From the NCBI GenBank assembly GCA_036971475.1, contig JBAIZL010000002.1, forward strand, positions 13,503,868 to 13,567,867: a DNA stretch of 64,000 nucleotides, given 5' to 3'. The stretch comes from Prosapia bicincta (lineage: Eukaryota > Arthropoda > Insecta > Hemiptera > Cercopidae). Below the pieces are notes generated by a model. The model was not told the DNA's origin, ran no database searches, and saw only the letters and a list, made by a program, of their open reading frames with translations. The position numbers and the translations under genes are program-made. Positions 30,862-42,872 of the stretch are shown here, in pieces (the stretch's first letter is position 1; the number at the start of each line of letters is the position of its first letter).

Positions 30862-33800
30862 TCCAAAAAACGTCAAGACGTACAACACAAAAACTGCAAA
30901 TTGGACGTTGCTCAATATTTATGACACTCATTATTTTCAAACTTTGGTTCACTTAACTCAGGATCGCTTGTGCTATGGAAACTCCCACGATGACACGCGC
31001 TGTTAGGGCAAATCTAACATTTGTAATAATAGTTATTATGTGTTTTAAATTATAAAATTCAATTGTATGGATTATAGTAACCTTTAAACTTTTTAAAAAC
31101 AATCTATTGAATACATTTATGGCATATTTATAGGTCAAGTTACAGATAGAAAAATTAGAGAATTAACTGTTACGGAATTACTCTCGTCATTAGGTTGCTT
31201 TTAACACAGCACTTACGTGATCGCTCGTACATGTTGGCGCTCCCTAACATGCGTAACGCCTGCCATTTCTCTCACGCCTGGTTACCCTTTCAACCACGTT
31301 ATGAAATCAAAATTTGGATAGTAGTTGAACCACATCCTCAAGAAATCATATTTAGAAGCTCAGTCGCATACAACGATTAAGGTAAAATAATTTCTTCAGA
31401 GCAACTAAAAATGTTAGATTAAATCTAATATCGCGAGCGTTCCCGGATTAATTCTATTTTTTTAAAACAAAAAAGCAATTCACAGCTTCGGTTCTTATAA
31501 TTGAAAAAATAAATAACTAATCAAGTTAAAACACAAATAGATATATAACAATATAGATTTCTTATTAAGTAGCATAATTGCAAGTAGCAGAAGTAGTAAA
31601 CTTCTGTTCATGGCTACCAATGTACTTTACAGACAAATGTACCATCATTATAAAAATATTATACCAATAAGATTAATATAGCACACAAAATTGAATATTT
31701 TCAGTACTTTTTTAATACCTCTCATCATCGTTCAAAAATTGTAGGTTCTCGTGTGTCAAAGATCAAAAAGTTACATACAATTACAGAAATGTTTACTATT
31801 GGTGATAAAAATTCAGTAGCATTAAAAGCAAAATTTAAATTGGCATGTAATACATTAAAATGTTTATTTATTACTGAATAAAAATATCTCGAACTTTTTT
31901 GGTTTTAGATTAAAAAAGTAGAGTTATAAAGCATAAATTTGGAATTCAGAATGAAATGTTTAAAATAACATTATGATGTATACCTCAGAATAAATTAAAT
32001 ATATTAGCTGAAATATTAATTAAGGTTTATTTAAAAAATCCAAAATAGAAGAAAAAACTAGTGAAAATCGCAGTAAAAATACTCTTAATTTTGTTAAAAA
32101 GAAATATATTATTATTAATTTTAGTTTGGTTGTTACCACTTTTCAGCTCTTACCAGTTTCAAAATCATAAAAAATAATCTGTCATCAAATACAATATATT
32201 TAGAATGTCTTTAACTTTGTTAAATAAATAGCCAGGAAGTACAAGAAGACCACAAGTTTGCTTTGTTATTTTCATTTATTCACAAATCAAATCAGTCTGA
32301 AGGCTAAACCATGAACATAAAACAAAGGCGATAAATCAACTGTGACACCATCCTTTTTGTAGTTTCTATATTTCGAAACCAAAAGGAGGGACATTTAAGA
32401 TACCATAAATAAGATATTGATAGAAAGTCGCATTTTGCATGAAGTTTTTTTTTGGAAATATATTAAAAGTTAACTGTGGGTAAGTTGTTATTAGTATTTT
32501 TAGTTATATTCTAAACATTAAAAGAAATCTGGGAAAGCAAAGATAATAGAATATAAGTTAATTGTGTTAATCTACAGTTCAACTTTGAGCTCAGATGTTT
32601 TGCTTTATCGATTGTTACAAAATCAAGTTGTATATAATACAGATTAATTTCAATTAAATTTATAACTATCACATAAGACTGTCTGAAATCAGAACATTAT
32701 AAAGTTTAGCCTAGTTTAAATATCTCAATAATTAATGCTGTTCAAGGTTTGTATTTCTTTTACTCTGAAATTTTTATGAATACAAAATGATAAAATGCAT
32801 TTAATTTTTTCATAAATACAGCAACACATTGGTAATCACAACGATGTACTCTAAATACAATTTTCAAATATATTTTGTTTGAATAAAAGTTTTAATTAGA
32901 ACAAAATGTTTAATTAAAAAATCAATCAAATATTTTGACTATAACCTGCTTTAATTTTAATTAAAAGAGATATACTATTATGCTAATGGTTTATTTTACA
33001 TTTTTGAACTGTAGCTAACAAAAAGCTAACATATATTCTTGTAAAATATAAAAAAAAGGATGTTGAAAGTTTAGGACAATAGTAAGGAGGGAAATTTTAA
33101 TAGTAAAAAAATATTTTGGCACAGTTTGGAGTTGGTTTTAAAGGAGAAAAGATATAGCCTGAGTTAAATGCACAATATAATTATTTTTGTTAAAGTAACA
33201 AAATTATTTTGCTTTAATATTAAATTGACTAGATTTATTTTTTTTTTGTTATTTTTAGCTTTATATATTTAACAATAACAATAATCACAGTTTTTAAAAT
33301 TTTATGTTCAGGTTAGGTTAGTTAGGTTAGTTGAAAACAAGTTTCAAGTATAAATCAAAATAATCAGTATGACTAGAAACATTTGCTAATTGTTTAAAAA
33401 AGAAATATTAACTAATAACAATTAAATGATGGATGTACGTCTTCGAAGGTTAATTGTGTGAGACGAATTATCCGAAAGTGATGGCAAGACGAGGGATGGT
33501 CGTCTTCCAGTACTGATGAAAGTCTTTGGTAAGGGGTTGAATGGTTGGAACTCCCTTCCATGTAAAGAAGGTGCCCTGTAATCAATACATAGGGATTGAT
33601 AAGTTAAAATAGATATTTTCGTTTTAAAATATATAAATATATATTTTACTAATACAGTGGACATCTTCTAATTCAAACTTCAAGAGAAATGCCAATAAAT
33701 TCGAGATATCCAATATTAAGCAGTCAAATGTTAAATCTGTTGCTAAATAATTATAGTTTTAAACAGTGACAAACTATCTTACTAAAATGGTTATAAACAT

Positions 33801-34270
33801 TCAAACATAATTTGTGACTGAAATTCTGCTGCATATAGTATTTTAATAACAATAATATTAAACGTATTATAATAATAATTATAATATAATTATTATTATA
33901 ATAAGTTTTGTATTTTTAATAATAAAAACTTATTTGAATTTTTGTCTATTGTATAATAATAATATATATGGAGTTCTATGTTTATTGAAAATTGTATAAT
34001 ACATTGTGAAAATTAGAAATTTACCTGGTTCATTGAACATATTGACAATTATAGAATGGTTTCAACAGTAGTCAATATTGATTGTGAAGAATTTTTTATT
34101 TAAAAAGATGTTCAACCATGAATAGTCTTTTTACATTACTCTCGGTACAAATGTGTAATTGAAGCTTTGTCCAAAATGGTTAAAATTTACTACGCTGGTT
34201 GACTCGTCTTTTTCAGCAAAAAATTCGTGTTAAATTAACATTGCAACTTCAACAATACAAATCAGTTTTA

Positions 34271-35588
34271 CGAGGGTGTCATAAAATAAGGTTCCCATGA
34301 TTTTTAAACATAGACAGCTTTTTTAGTTTTGTTCTTAACGTAATACATAATTTTAAAGCTTTAAAACTTACACAATTTTCTCACATAATCACCGTTTCTG
34401 TCCAAACACTTTTGGAAACGATGCCCCAACTTTTTTATTCCCATGTTATAGAATTCTGCTGCCAAACCTTTGAGGAATCGAGTAACCTCTTCCTTAACTT
34501 CATCATGGGTACTGAAACGTAAGCCACCCAAGTGTTCCTTTAATTTTATGGATCACTTGGAGTTAGGTCCAGACTGTAGGGGGAGGGGGAACAGCAGTCC
34601 AACCCAAATCTGTCAGCAGTTCTTGAGTTTGATGTGAGACATGAGGTCGAGTGTTTTCATGGATAAGGCTCACACCACTATACAATCTTCCTCTCCTGAG
34701 GTTCTGGATCGCATGTCTCAATTTTCTTAATATGTCGCAATATCTGAGTTAACTATTGTTTCATGAGGCAAAAATTCGATTAAAAGCAGGCCCTTACTGT
34801 CCCAAAAGACGGTTGCCATGACTTTCCCAGCAGACTGCGTTTGTTTAAACTTCTTCGGCTTTGGCGAAGTTGAGTGACGCTATTCACGTGACTGTTCCTT
34901 GGTTTCGGGAGTAAAGTGAACGCCTATGTTTGATCGCTTGTAACAATGGAATCAAAGAATTCTTCTTTGTTGTCATCACATTGTTTCAAAAACTGCTGGG
35001 CACACTCGACACATTGCTGTTTGTGGTTTTCTGTAAGCCTTTGCGGTACCCACCACACACACACACACTTTGTGATAGCCTAATATTTTGGTCAAAATGT
35101 TATGAATTGTGGTGTTGGAAGACTCAGGAATACGCAAAGCAAGTCCGTTGATATTGATCATCCGATCTTCAAGCAATATTCTTTCAACTTTATCAACAAT
35201 TCCATCTGAAACTGAAGGCCTTCCACTTCGGTCTTCATCATGAATTTTCGTGCAGCCTTCACTGAATGTTCTACACCATTTGTGAACATGTTGAACAGAT
35301 ACACACTTTTCCCCATAAACTTCGATTAACTGACGATAAATGTCAATAAGGGAAATCAGTTTTGGATTTAAAAAACGTATCGCAGCACAAATTTCGCAAC
35401 TGGTGGTAACAGTGATAGGGGGCTTCATCTTCCAAGGCTGCTAGCCCAGCAGAGAGCAATGTAGCGAGGCGGGAGTGGTGGGGATAGAGAGGAGGAGTTG
35501 ATAAGTAAGACAGTGTTACCAGATTTCTCCTAGCACGCCGCATTCTTTCTTAGCAGCATAGGGAACCTTATTTTATGAATTACCCTAG
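34271..35588 (-). mobile_element. mariner element, 1.3 kb
   Basis: Inverted ends CATAAAATAAGGTTCCC on both sides, each next to TA (34269-34270 and 35589-35590), the mariner target duplication. Length 1318 bp is standard for mariner. It lies in the intergenic region, with the transposase on the minus strand. Confidence 0.92.
34400..35428 (-). pseudogene. mariner transposase, frameshifted
   Basis: Starts MKPPITVTTSCEICAAIRFL, then the helix-turn-helix region with SVQHVHKWCRTFSEGCTKIH and DEDRSGRPS (a mariner hallmark), IPESSNTTIHNILTKILGYH (second HTH), then a frameshift near a (GT)n run at 35055-35070. After it comes ECAQQFLK-type sequence, VTSDQT (the position of the first catalytic Asp region), GKVMATVFWDSKGLLLIEFLP, then TRPH and PP(YS)-like motifs before the end, with further stops. 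About 343 codons before decay, the normal mariner length. Non-functional. Confidence 0.9.
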
Positions 35589-35741
35589 TATATCTGATGT
35601 TAATTCGAACTCCAATAGACATAGAGTTATCAAATTATTACAATTTTGAAATTATCCAAGTATGAATTAGCCATAACCCAATGTATTATAAAAACTCATT
35701 GAATAAACATAAATTACACATTTGCTTGTATATAAGCAGGT

Positions 35742-35747
35742 TTTATT
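35742..35747 (-). promoter_or_regulatory. Possible polyadenylation signal of the NHL gene
   Basis: AATAAA on the minus strand about 310 bases after the stop codon. In such AT-rich DNA this can be chance. Confidence 0.3.
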
Positions 35748-36056
35748 ATTACATTAGTAGTTGAGTGTAGTCAGTAGGCTAAAAATCCAGATTTAAAAAA
35801 AAAATTAATTCTAATATTTTGTCTGCCGATATAAACAGTTATATAATTTTGGTTTTTACACCACTGATAAGTTTTATCATTTTTTCAGTGTTCATGAGGA
35901 TTTGTTACATGGCCAAGTAAAATTTTTGTGAAATATCATTGAGTTCCAAAAGCTTATAAACACCCAGATATAGCTACCTTTATATTCTTCTACAAATATA
36001 TTTTGAAAATATTATCTTTAACAACTTAATGAATTAGATAACAGGGACTGCTCACT

Positions 36057-36270
36057 TTAAAACACTTGTATCCGATGGTTTTCTCTGTCGCAGACCAATA
36101 TGTTGCCGTTGGACATCACTGCCACTCCTTCCAGCCCCTTGAATTCCCCTTCCCCTGCCCCCCAGCAACCGAATGCTCGTAGGAACTGTCCGTCTGGCTG
36201 GAAGATTTGAATTCGGTTGTTCCCTGAGTCGCCAACGAAGATGTAGCCCTGGTCGTCCACTGCTACTCCC
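36057..36270 (-). CDS. tn: TRIM-NHL gene, last exon: NHL repeats 5-6 and C-terminus
   Basis: Reads RGVAVDDQGYIFVGDSGNNR, then IQIFQPDGQFLRAFGCWGAG, EGEFKGLEGVAVMSNGNILV and ends CDRENHRIQVF with TAA at 36057-36059. This completes repeat 5 and gives repeat 6. In TRIM-NHL proteins the six-bladed propeller at the C-terminus binds protein or RNA partners. Ending directly after the last blade agrees with the thin/TRIM32 group. Acceptor TTGCAG; phase 2 in. Confidence 0.92.
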
Positions 36271-37352
36271 CTGCAATTATTGAAAATTGTTAAATAATTC
36301 AACGCTTAATTTGAAGAATGCAAGACCATATATAATATTTTGTACCAAAGTAATAAAACAAAATTAGAAAATTTTTTTAAAAATATGTTTTAAAATCATG
36401 ACAATTATTCAAAGTAAATATTAGCAAAGTTGTTAGGCCTATGAAATGTGAATAAACAATGCATACACAGGAAAAGACTAAAACTTTTTAAATTCAATTT
36501 TAGTAAAACAACTTGCTTCATACTGATAAAAATTAAAATTTAAAATACTTTAAGTAGGTACTAAAGTTTACAAGTCTTTTAACATGCAGGTTTGTTAGTC
36601 TGAAACTCATAAAATATTGCTTTGGAACTATCATAGTTTTTTTTAAAGAAGTTGTTTGAGAAAAATATCATCTCCTACATATTTAAAAAAATAATGACTC
36701 ATATTGTGAACTAAAATAGTAGTGAATCCGATGTTTAGAAAATTTAAATAATTATTGCTTAACTGAGTGAATACTTTAAACTTACATTCTGACATGTTTC
36801 TAAACAATCCTGCATTGACAAAGCCAACCCGCTGCTTGGGTTTAGAAATTTCTTAATTATTTTGAAGCAGCTTAAATGCAATACAAATGTAAATACTTAA
36901 CATCATTTCAAGCTTTTACCTAAACCTTTGTATTAACATTTGTTTTCTTCAGTTTTGTAAATAAAACTTTTAGTGTCAATGATAATTATCATTGCCGATT
37001 TTGAAACACAAACAACAATATTTTTTTACTATATCCTCAAAATGACTAAAATTATATGCAAAATTCATGGAAAAATGTGTTAAGTCGACAAGGGTTGTTA
37101 ATTATTGTAGTAAAATTAAAGAAATGTAAATAGTGAGAAAATTGATACAATAATCAGATGCAAAAGAGATATATTAATTAACTTTACTCTTTTAGCACCA
37201 TTTTTGTGTTATAGTACTATTCCCAAACTTTTTTATAATATATAAAAGTACTACTACTTTCCATAATAAACGTTATATCGCAGCACATGTCTTTATACTT
37301 TCCTTAGATTTAGTTATATATGTCTCTATATTATAAAACCAAAACACAAGTA

Positions 37353-37972
37353 GAGTAGAGCGTCAATAATCCGGAGCGTCGCAAATCCAGATAGTGGTTA
37401 CAGGGTGCACGGGACTCGACGTGAAACTGCCACTACAATAAATACTAAACTAAGTGTTATATTTAATTATAAATGGAGAGAAGATAAACCAATTCTGAAA
37501 AATGTGTCATAAAATTTAAAACACAACGTACAATATATTTAATCATGATTTAAATTTTTTAGATTTTTATGTTCTACATGCTAATCAATCAACAAAATAA
37601 TACAATTTATTATTAAACTTGATATTTTGCTAATTTGTCCTATAACATGCCTTTATACGAAAAATAATAAAAGATGTTTTCGCTCAATAAGTTTATACCG
37701 GTATGATTTTTTGCTTTCTGTGCTATGTATTAGGATGTGCATTATCTGTTCTTTCACTAAATCCTTTTGTATTTTTAAAGCCTTCTGACTTCTGTTTCGT
37801 AATAATTCCTGGTTTAATTTAAACCTACACAATACTCTAAGCATTAAAATAGATTGTAGTAAATGAAATACAAATAATAAACAGTAGTTTAAAGAGCGTT
37901 TAAAAATCCAGATAAGTCAATAGTCTGGATGGGTCCTGGTCCTAATTGATCCGTATTTTCGACGCTTTACTG
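37353..37972. mobile_element. pogo/Tigger-like MITE with TA duplication
   Basis: Left GAGTAGAGCGTCAATAATCC and right (reversed) CAGTAAAGCGTCGAAAATAC are inverted ends, each next to TA (37351-37352, 37973-37974). 620 bp without coding. Confidence 0.75.
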
Positions 37973-38094
37973 TAGTAAACTCAGATTGCTTATCAGGTAG
38001 TAGAACCTGAAAAATGTTTTGTACTTTGTTCTGATAGTACTACAAAACATTTTTAGCTTCTGTCTTTTACTTGTGAAATGTATTTATCTCATAT

Positions 38095-38300
38095 GTTCAT
38101 AGCTTTTTCAATTCTTTCTATTAGCTCACACTCTTCTTTTATTTATCTCGTACAAATTTTCAATCGTTAATGAAATATGTTTTTATTCATCCCATCTAGT
38201 ACAAGTACAATTTTTTAACCTGTAGTGGATGATAATTGATGCTAATACAGTTTTTTTCAAATATTTATTCACTAATTAAATTTGAAAAAGTTGATATCTT
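38095..38300 (-). repeat. 3' part of the tRNA-like dispersed repeat, reversed
   Basis: TTAGCTCACACTCTTCTTTTAT, then TTTATTCATCC and ATCTTGGTTAGATT; matches the 3' part of 4617-5321. The element's head (reversed) follows at 38650-38790, so an internal deletion or separate insertion is possible. Confidence 0.6.
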
Positions 38301-39119
38301 GGTTAGATTCAAACTGAATGACTACATGTTTAAAATCCAGCCCTTTGGCATTGAGTCGACTTTCCCATAACAAGAAATCTATTACTTGAAGATATATTAT
38401 AAAAGAAAGGTTCCTTGCAATAGTGAAGCATTACAAGAGGTGGATAGAATGAGAAATTATTGACCACCATCAGCTTCATAAATTAAAAAAAAAAAAAAAA
38501 AACAATGCTAGGAATGGCAGATAGTTGGGATACTCAAAATAATATATATCCTAGTAGATAAGTAAAAAATTATCAAAGGAATAAGTAGTAAAAACAAAAA
38601 ATATAGTCTAACACAATATACTGTATAGAGAGGAAAATGGAAAATTGAAAAGAAATTCGCTTTCTATTTTGCCACTTAATATTATGATTCTGTCATATGT
38701 ATATAGATATTTATATTAATTGTAATTATAAAATTAAAAGTAACTCAAAATTTTTAAATATTTTTTAAAATTACTTGTTCAAATGTAAGGCTGATGTAAT
38801 TGGATGTAACAGGTCTCATGTTTTATAATGAAATATTGGAAGTATTGCAAGGCAAGGCATATAATTATACTATACTTCTCGTAGTATAGAACCAAGAAGT
38901 TAGACACAGAATTGGAGAATTGTGTATTCACACTTTCATTATTTAATAATGACATCTGCGTATTTTTCTCCAAAAGGGCAACAGAAATTTGTTTAATGAT
39001 AATATTTTCAATGGTTTATTTTAAAATTTAGTTATTTATAATAAGTTATTATTTTAATTATTAGCTTATTAACCCAGTGTGGATTATATTATTTGCAATC
39101 TGAGCGATCTAGAGGCATG

Positions 39120-39370
39120 AGTTAATTCGTGGCATCAAGTAATCACTGCATCTAAATTGTGTTGTGGTAAAAAACAATTGTTTAGACACGGAAACGTATT
39201 GCACATGGAGATGGTAACACAATAACTAGGGTCAACCAGAATAAACATTCCACACACAAAACAACATAGTTTTTTGAAGCAGCAGCGAAAATCGATGAAC
39301 CCTCTTTCCTTATGCCCACCAAATACAATTTGTAGAGACGAGGTAGCTTTGTCAATGGGAAGCAATAGGT
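39120..39370. repeat. Dispersed repeat shared with 5400-5700
   Basis: See the partner copy. Shared: CCCACCAAATACAATTTGTA, GTAGCTTTGTCAAT. No ends defined. Confidence 0.5.
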
Positions 39371-39463
39371 TAATATTTTATTATAGTTTCTTGATGTAAT
39401 CATCTTGAATTCACTGATTAAACTAATTTTAAACTTCTTAACTAAGTGAATATGTAATTGCTT

Positions 39464-39513
39464 ACTTGCTGACACGTTTCAAAGCGATCGTTCCTTTTAC
39501 GAAGCTAACCCTC
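39464..39513 (-). ncRNA. Hammerhead-like RNA, diverged core (family D)
   Basis: Minus strand: stem I AGCT/AGC, linker TCGTAAAA, helix II GGAAC-GATC-GCTTT, GAAA, ACGTGT, C17. Confidence 0.38.
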
Positions 39514-39519
39514 TACTGG

Positions 39520-40143
39520 TGGCTTTTGGCTGTTTACAAACGGTATGACAGGGTTGTATTTATAACAGTGGGTGAGGTGTCCGCGTCTTGTGTGATGTAT
39601 TGGAAAAGGCTATTGGCTTCAAAGTGTGTGTGGTCGTTTAATATATTTTCCGTGTCTGTTGCGTAATGTTTGTAGATTTCATATTTTTCTAAGGTTGTTA
39701 GTTTGTTACTCTGTTTTAATGTGTGTAGAATATTTAAATTAGTGTGTATGTCGGTATGTGTGTATTGGGTGTTATTGAGGTGTTTTGCAAAGCTGGATTT
39801 AGGGTTTGTTTGTTTTGTTTGGGTAATGTGTTCATCGAAGCGTGTATAGAATGACCTGCCGGTTTGGCTGATATAATAGTTGGGACAATCGTTGCAAGTT
39901 AATTTGTAAATACTTGAGAGTTTGTATATGTCAGTTTCTTTTTGAAAAGGTTGTATATGTTTTCTTAGAGTGTTTGTTGTTTTGTAGGATATTTGGTAAT
40001 GGAGTTTTTTGAATGTGGAGGCTATTTTGTGTTTGTTTTTAATGTGGTAGGTGAGGGATATGTATTTTTTGTGTGGCTGTTTGATGGTCTTTATGTTTTA
40101 TTTTCCTGAGTATGTTATCTATGAGTGTGTGTTGGTAGCCATT
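39520..40143 (-). pseudogene. PLE-D ORF fragment (left arm)
   Basis: Minus strand: NGYQHTLIDNILRKIKHK near the centre, later LSSIYKLTCNDCPNYYISQT-type GIY-YIG sequence (around 39905-39850), then a C-terminal part. Short frames only; decayed. The CNDC pair and YYI are visible. Confidence 0.75.
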
Positions 40144-40164
40144 TTGTTGCTCAACATCGCTCAA

Positions 40165-40665
40165 CAAAACGGCTACCAACACACACTCATAGACAACATA
40201 CTCAGGAAAATAAAACATAAACACCATCAAACAGCCACACAAAAAACAACAAATACATATCCCTCACCTACCACAATAAAAACACACACAAAATAGCCTC
40301 CACATTCAAAAAACTCCATTACCAAATATCCTACAAAACAACAAACACTCTAAGAAAACATATACAGCCTTTTCAAAAAGAAACTGACATATACAAACTC
40401 TCAGGTATTTACAAATTAACTTGCAACGATTGTCCCAACTATTACATTGATGAAACCGGCAGGTCATTCTATACACGCTTCAATGAACACATTACCCAAA
40501 CAAACCCTAAATCCAGCTATAGAAAAATATGAAATCTACAAATACTACGCAACAGACAGGGAAAATATATTAAACGACCACACACACTTTGAAGCCAATA
40601 GCCTTTTCCAATACATCACACAAGACGTCGACACCTCACCCACTGTCATAAATCCAACCCTGTAA
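40165..40665 (+). pseudogene. PLE-D ORF fragment (right arm)
   Basis: NGYQHTLIDNILRKIKHK at the start, a frame break near 40290, then LSGIYKLTCNDCPNYYIDET, GRSFYTRFNEH (GIY-YIG, with G of YIG changed to D), a deletion relative to the left arm, and a final frame ending INPTL before TAA at 40663-40665. Confidence 0.78.
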
Positions 40666-40706
40666 TACCGTTTGTAAACAGCCAAAAGCCGCCAGTAGAG
40701 GGTTAG

Positions 40707-40748
40707 CTTTGTAAAAGGAACGACCGTTTTGAAACGCGTCAGCAAGTA
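40707..40748 (+). ncRNA. Hammerhead-like RNA, diverged core (family D)
   Basis: Linker TTGTAAAA, helix II GGAAC-GACC-GTTTT (G.U pairs), GAAA, perfect palindrome ACGCGT, C17, AGCAAG. The best-preserved family D unit. Confidence 0.42.
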
Positions 40749-40844
40749 AGCAATTACGTATTCACTTGGTTAAGTAGTTTAAAATTAGAGTAATTGTATT
40801 ATAATTGGTAATAGACGCCTCAATTTATATGTAACATACAATAT

Positions 40845-40920
40845 ATAATAAGTTTTTACAAATTTACAAAATTGAAAGTTTGGATAGTCATAAATTATTG
40901 TAAAAGTGATTAACAATATA
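40845..40920. repeat. PLE-E tail fragment
   Basis: AAGTTTTTACAAATTTACAA then GGATAGTCATAAA, as in the PLE-E tail. Confidence 0.55.
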
Positions 40921-42599
40921 TAAATTTCTGTGCACAAGAAGATCGTGGCTATTTATTGCAAGCTTTTAATCAAATTACCTAAATAAATACCACCTTGTAC
41001 TTAAATTTAATTTTTATTAAATTTGGAATGATTTTAAAGTGGGAAAAAATTAATTAATTTGTTTTGTAAACTTGTGACTAAGTGTTACAATGGTAGGCCT
41101 ATAAAAGTGCATTTAATTTTAAAAGTTTTGTCTTGGAAGGATATACAATGACTACCCTTCTCTGAAAGAATTCTCCCTGGCTACTTCAGTAGAATAATTT
41201 ATAGCTGTAATATAATTCAATATTTATTTTCTAACAATAATGTTTATTTTCAACTTTTAAAAGGGCTTTTGTATATCAATTGTTTTTTACTGTTAGTATT
41301 GAATATCTAATATTTTTTCAATCATTAAGTTTCGAAAATTATCCCTACATTGTACACAATAGATTATTTTAATTCACTATTTATTACTAACAATGACTCC
41401 TTTTTCTACCACAAACATGGCTTAGGAGATCAAGGCTAGAGTGGTCTTACTTTGGTTGTATAGTACTGAAGAAAGGTAATGTATCAGCACCAAACTTCAA
41501 CCACTCATCACCCCAGGTTTGTCTCTAGATACTCATTTTCAAAGGCTGAGTTTACCTAGGGGCTGAAAAAGCTCACAGAAATTCTCTGGCACCATGTAAA
41601 ACAAACTACGGTCCTTTATGTAGTCCTCTACTTCCTACACAACTCATTTATTTAGCACGTAATATTTTTGTATAATATTAAATTGAATATTATTTAACCT
41701 TTTTAGGTTATCATTTATTCATATTCTAATGTTTAAATTTCAGAAAAAGTACAGCGGAAAGATTAATGGAAAAAATAAAACAGTAAGACCTGAAGGGTGG
41801 TTTATTTAAGAAAATGGCATACTTTGTTTCTTGACTTTAATTTATCAATCTTCTTTTTGGATTAATTATTACAATTTTTGAATTACAATATTATCCAATA
41901 TCTGAGATGGTATTTTCACTGTTCCTTATACTTTAATCTTCTACAATTCATCATCATGTATACTAAGCTTAAACAGCTGTTATATAATTTTTATCTTTTA
42001 ATTTGTTTTTTCTTAACAATTTGACAATTTGGAAATAAAGGTCAAGATTTTAAATTAGTGAAAATCAGGCTAGAATGAGGCTATTAACTTATAATGCCAG
42101 TATTGTACAAATTGGAGCTAAAACGTAGTTGTAATGGTAGTGAAAAACAGGCTGTGTGGCTGTGGTTCAATTAGTGTTCAACAAGATAGTTAAATTTTTG
42201 TTTAAACTCTTTAAGAAGGCAAAGCAAAAATTAATTATATATTTTGGCAAGCTAAATTAAACTTTAACATTCATTTTTTAATAAAAACTAACACATGATT
42301 TTAAATTATCATGCACAGGCAGAGTATGTTGTTTAAAAGTTGTTTGTGGCTTCTATGTGGTAAAACCATGCACTGACAACAACTGTATATGTTGTTAAAA
42401 ACTGAATTCCAGTAAATGGGAACATTTTCCTATAAGCCAGATGGGAGCTGGGTAGTATAGGTGACACACAAATTGGGATAGTACAAATTGACTGGTTATA
42501 CAATTGATCATTACAAAAGCTGCAATTTTTATAAGAAAAAGACTTGAATAACAATTGGTGTTTACTTGAGTGAAATAACAGTTATCTTAATATATACCA

Positions 42600-42872
42600 A
42601 GTAAATGATATATTAGACAGAAGACTAACAGACTTGCCTTGGTAATAGTGGAGTCTGTAAACTTATATAGACACAAATTAACACTAAAACACTATGATAT
42701 TGTGGTATTTTTATCGATATAACTCACTGAAGTTTCTCTCTCTCTCTGATTACTGAGCACAATAAAAATGAAATATTTTATGGTTTTAGTGTTCTTGTGT
42801 GTTTATTACAGACCGGACTATTACCTTGGTAAGTCTGTCTCATCTAGTCCCAGCTCTACCAAAACTTACCTA
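42600..42872. mobile_element. PLE-G inverted pair
   Basis: The left arm begins GACTAACAGACTTGCCTTGG and the right arm ends with the inverse CCTTGGTAAGTCTGTC. The interior has a (TC)n run and decayed hammerhead-like sequence. Same family as 9770-9945. Confidence 0.6.

Larger units (their letters stand above)
28441..36056. other. Intergenic region between convergent genes
   Basis: Contains a PLE-D tail (28774-28955), a pogo-like MITE (29238-29972), a small MITE (30693-30861) and a mariner (34271-35588). The stretches 30000-30690, 30870-33400 and 33420-34260 are AT-rich without anything I could identify. A short GGTTAGGTTAG cluster lies at about 33310-33335. Confidence 0.75.
39388..40795. mobile_element. 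Head-to-head Penelope-like pair, family D
   Basis: Left arm 39388-40143 and right arm 40165-40795 meet at ~40150 (GCCATTTTGTTGCTCAAC and its inverse). The right arm lacks ~130 bp of the coding part. The outer ends are GTAATCATCTTGAATTC (left) and the tail ATTCACTTGGTTAAG (right). Each arm has GIY-YIG coding sequence and a hammerhead-like unit. Confidence 0.85.

Noticed and set aside
33310..33335. Telomere-like TTAGG cluster
   Set aside because: Only a few interrupted units; not an array.
36052..36276. Second, Arg-rich minus-strand frame overlapping the last NHL exon
   Set aside because: It is the out-of-frame shadow of the NHL coding sequence.
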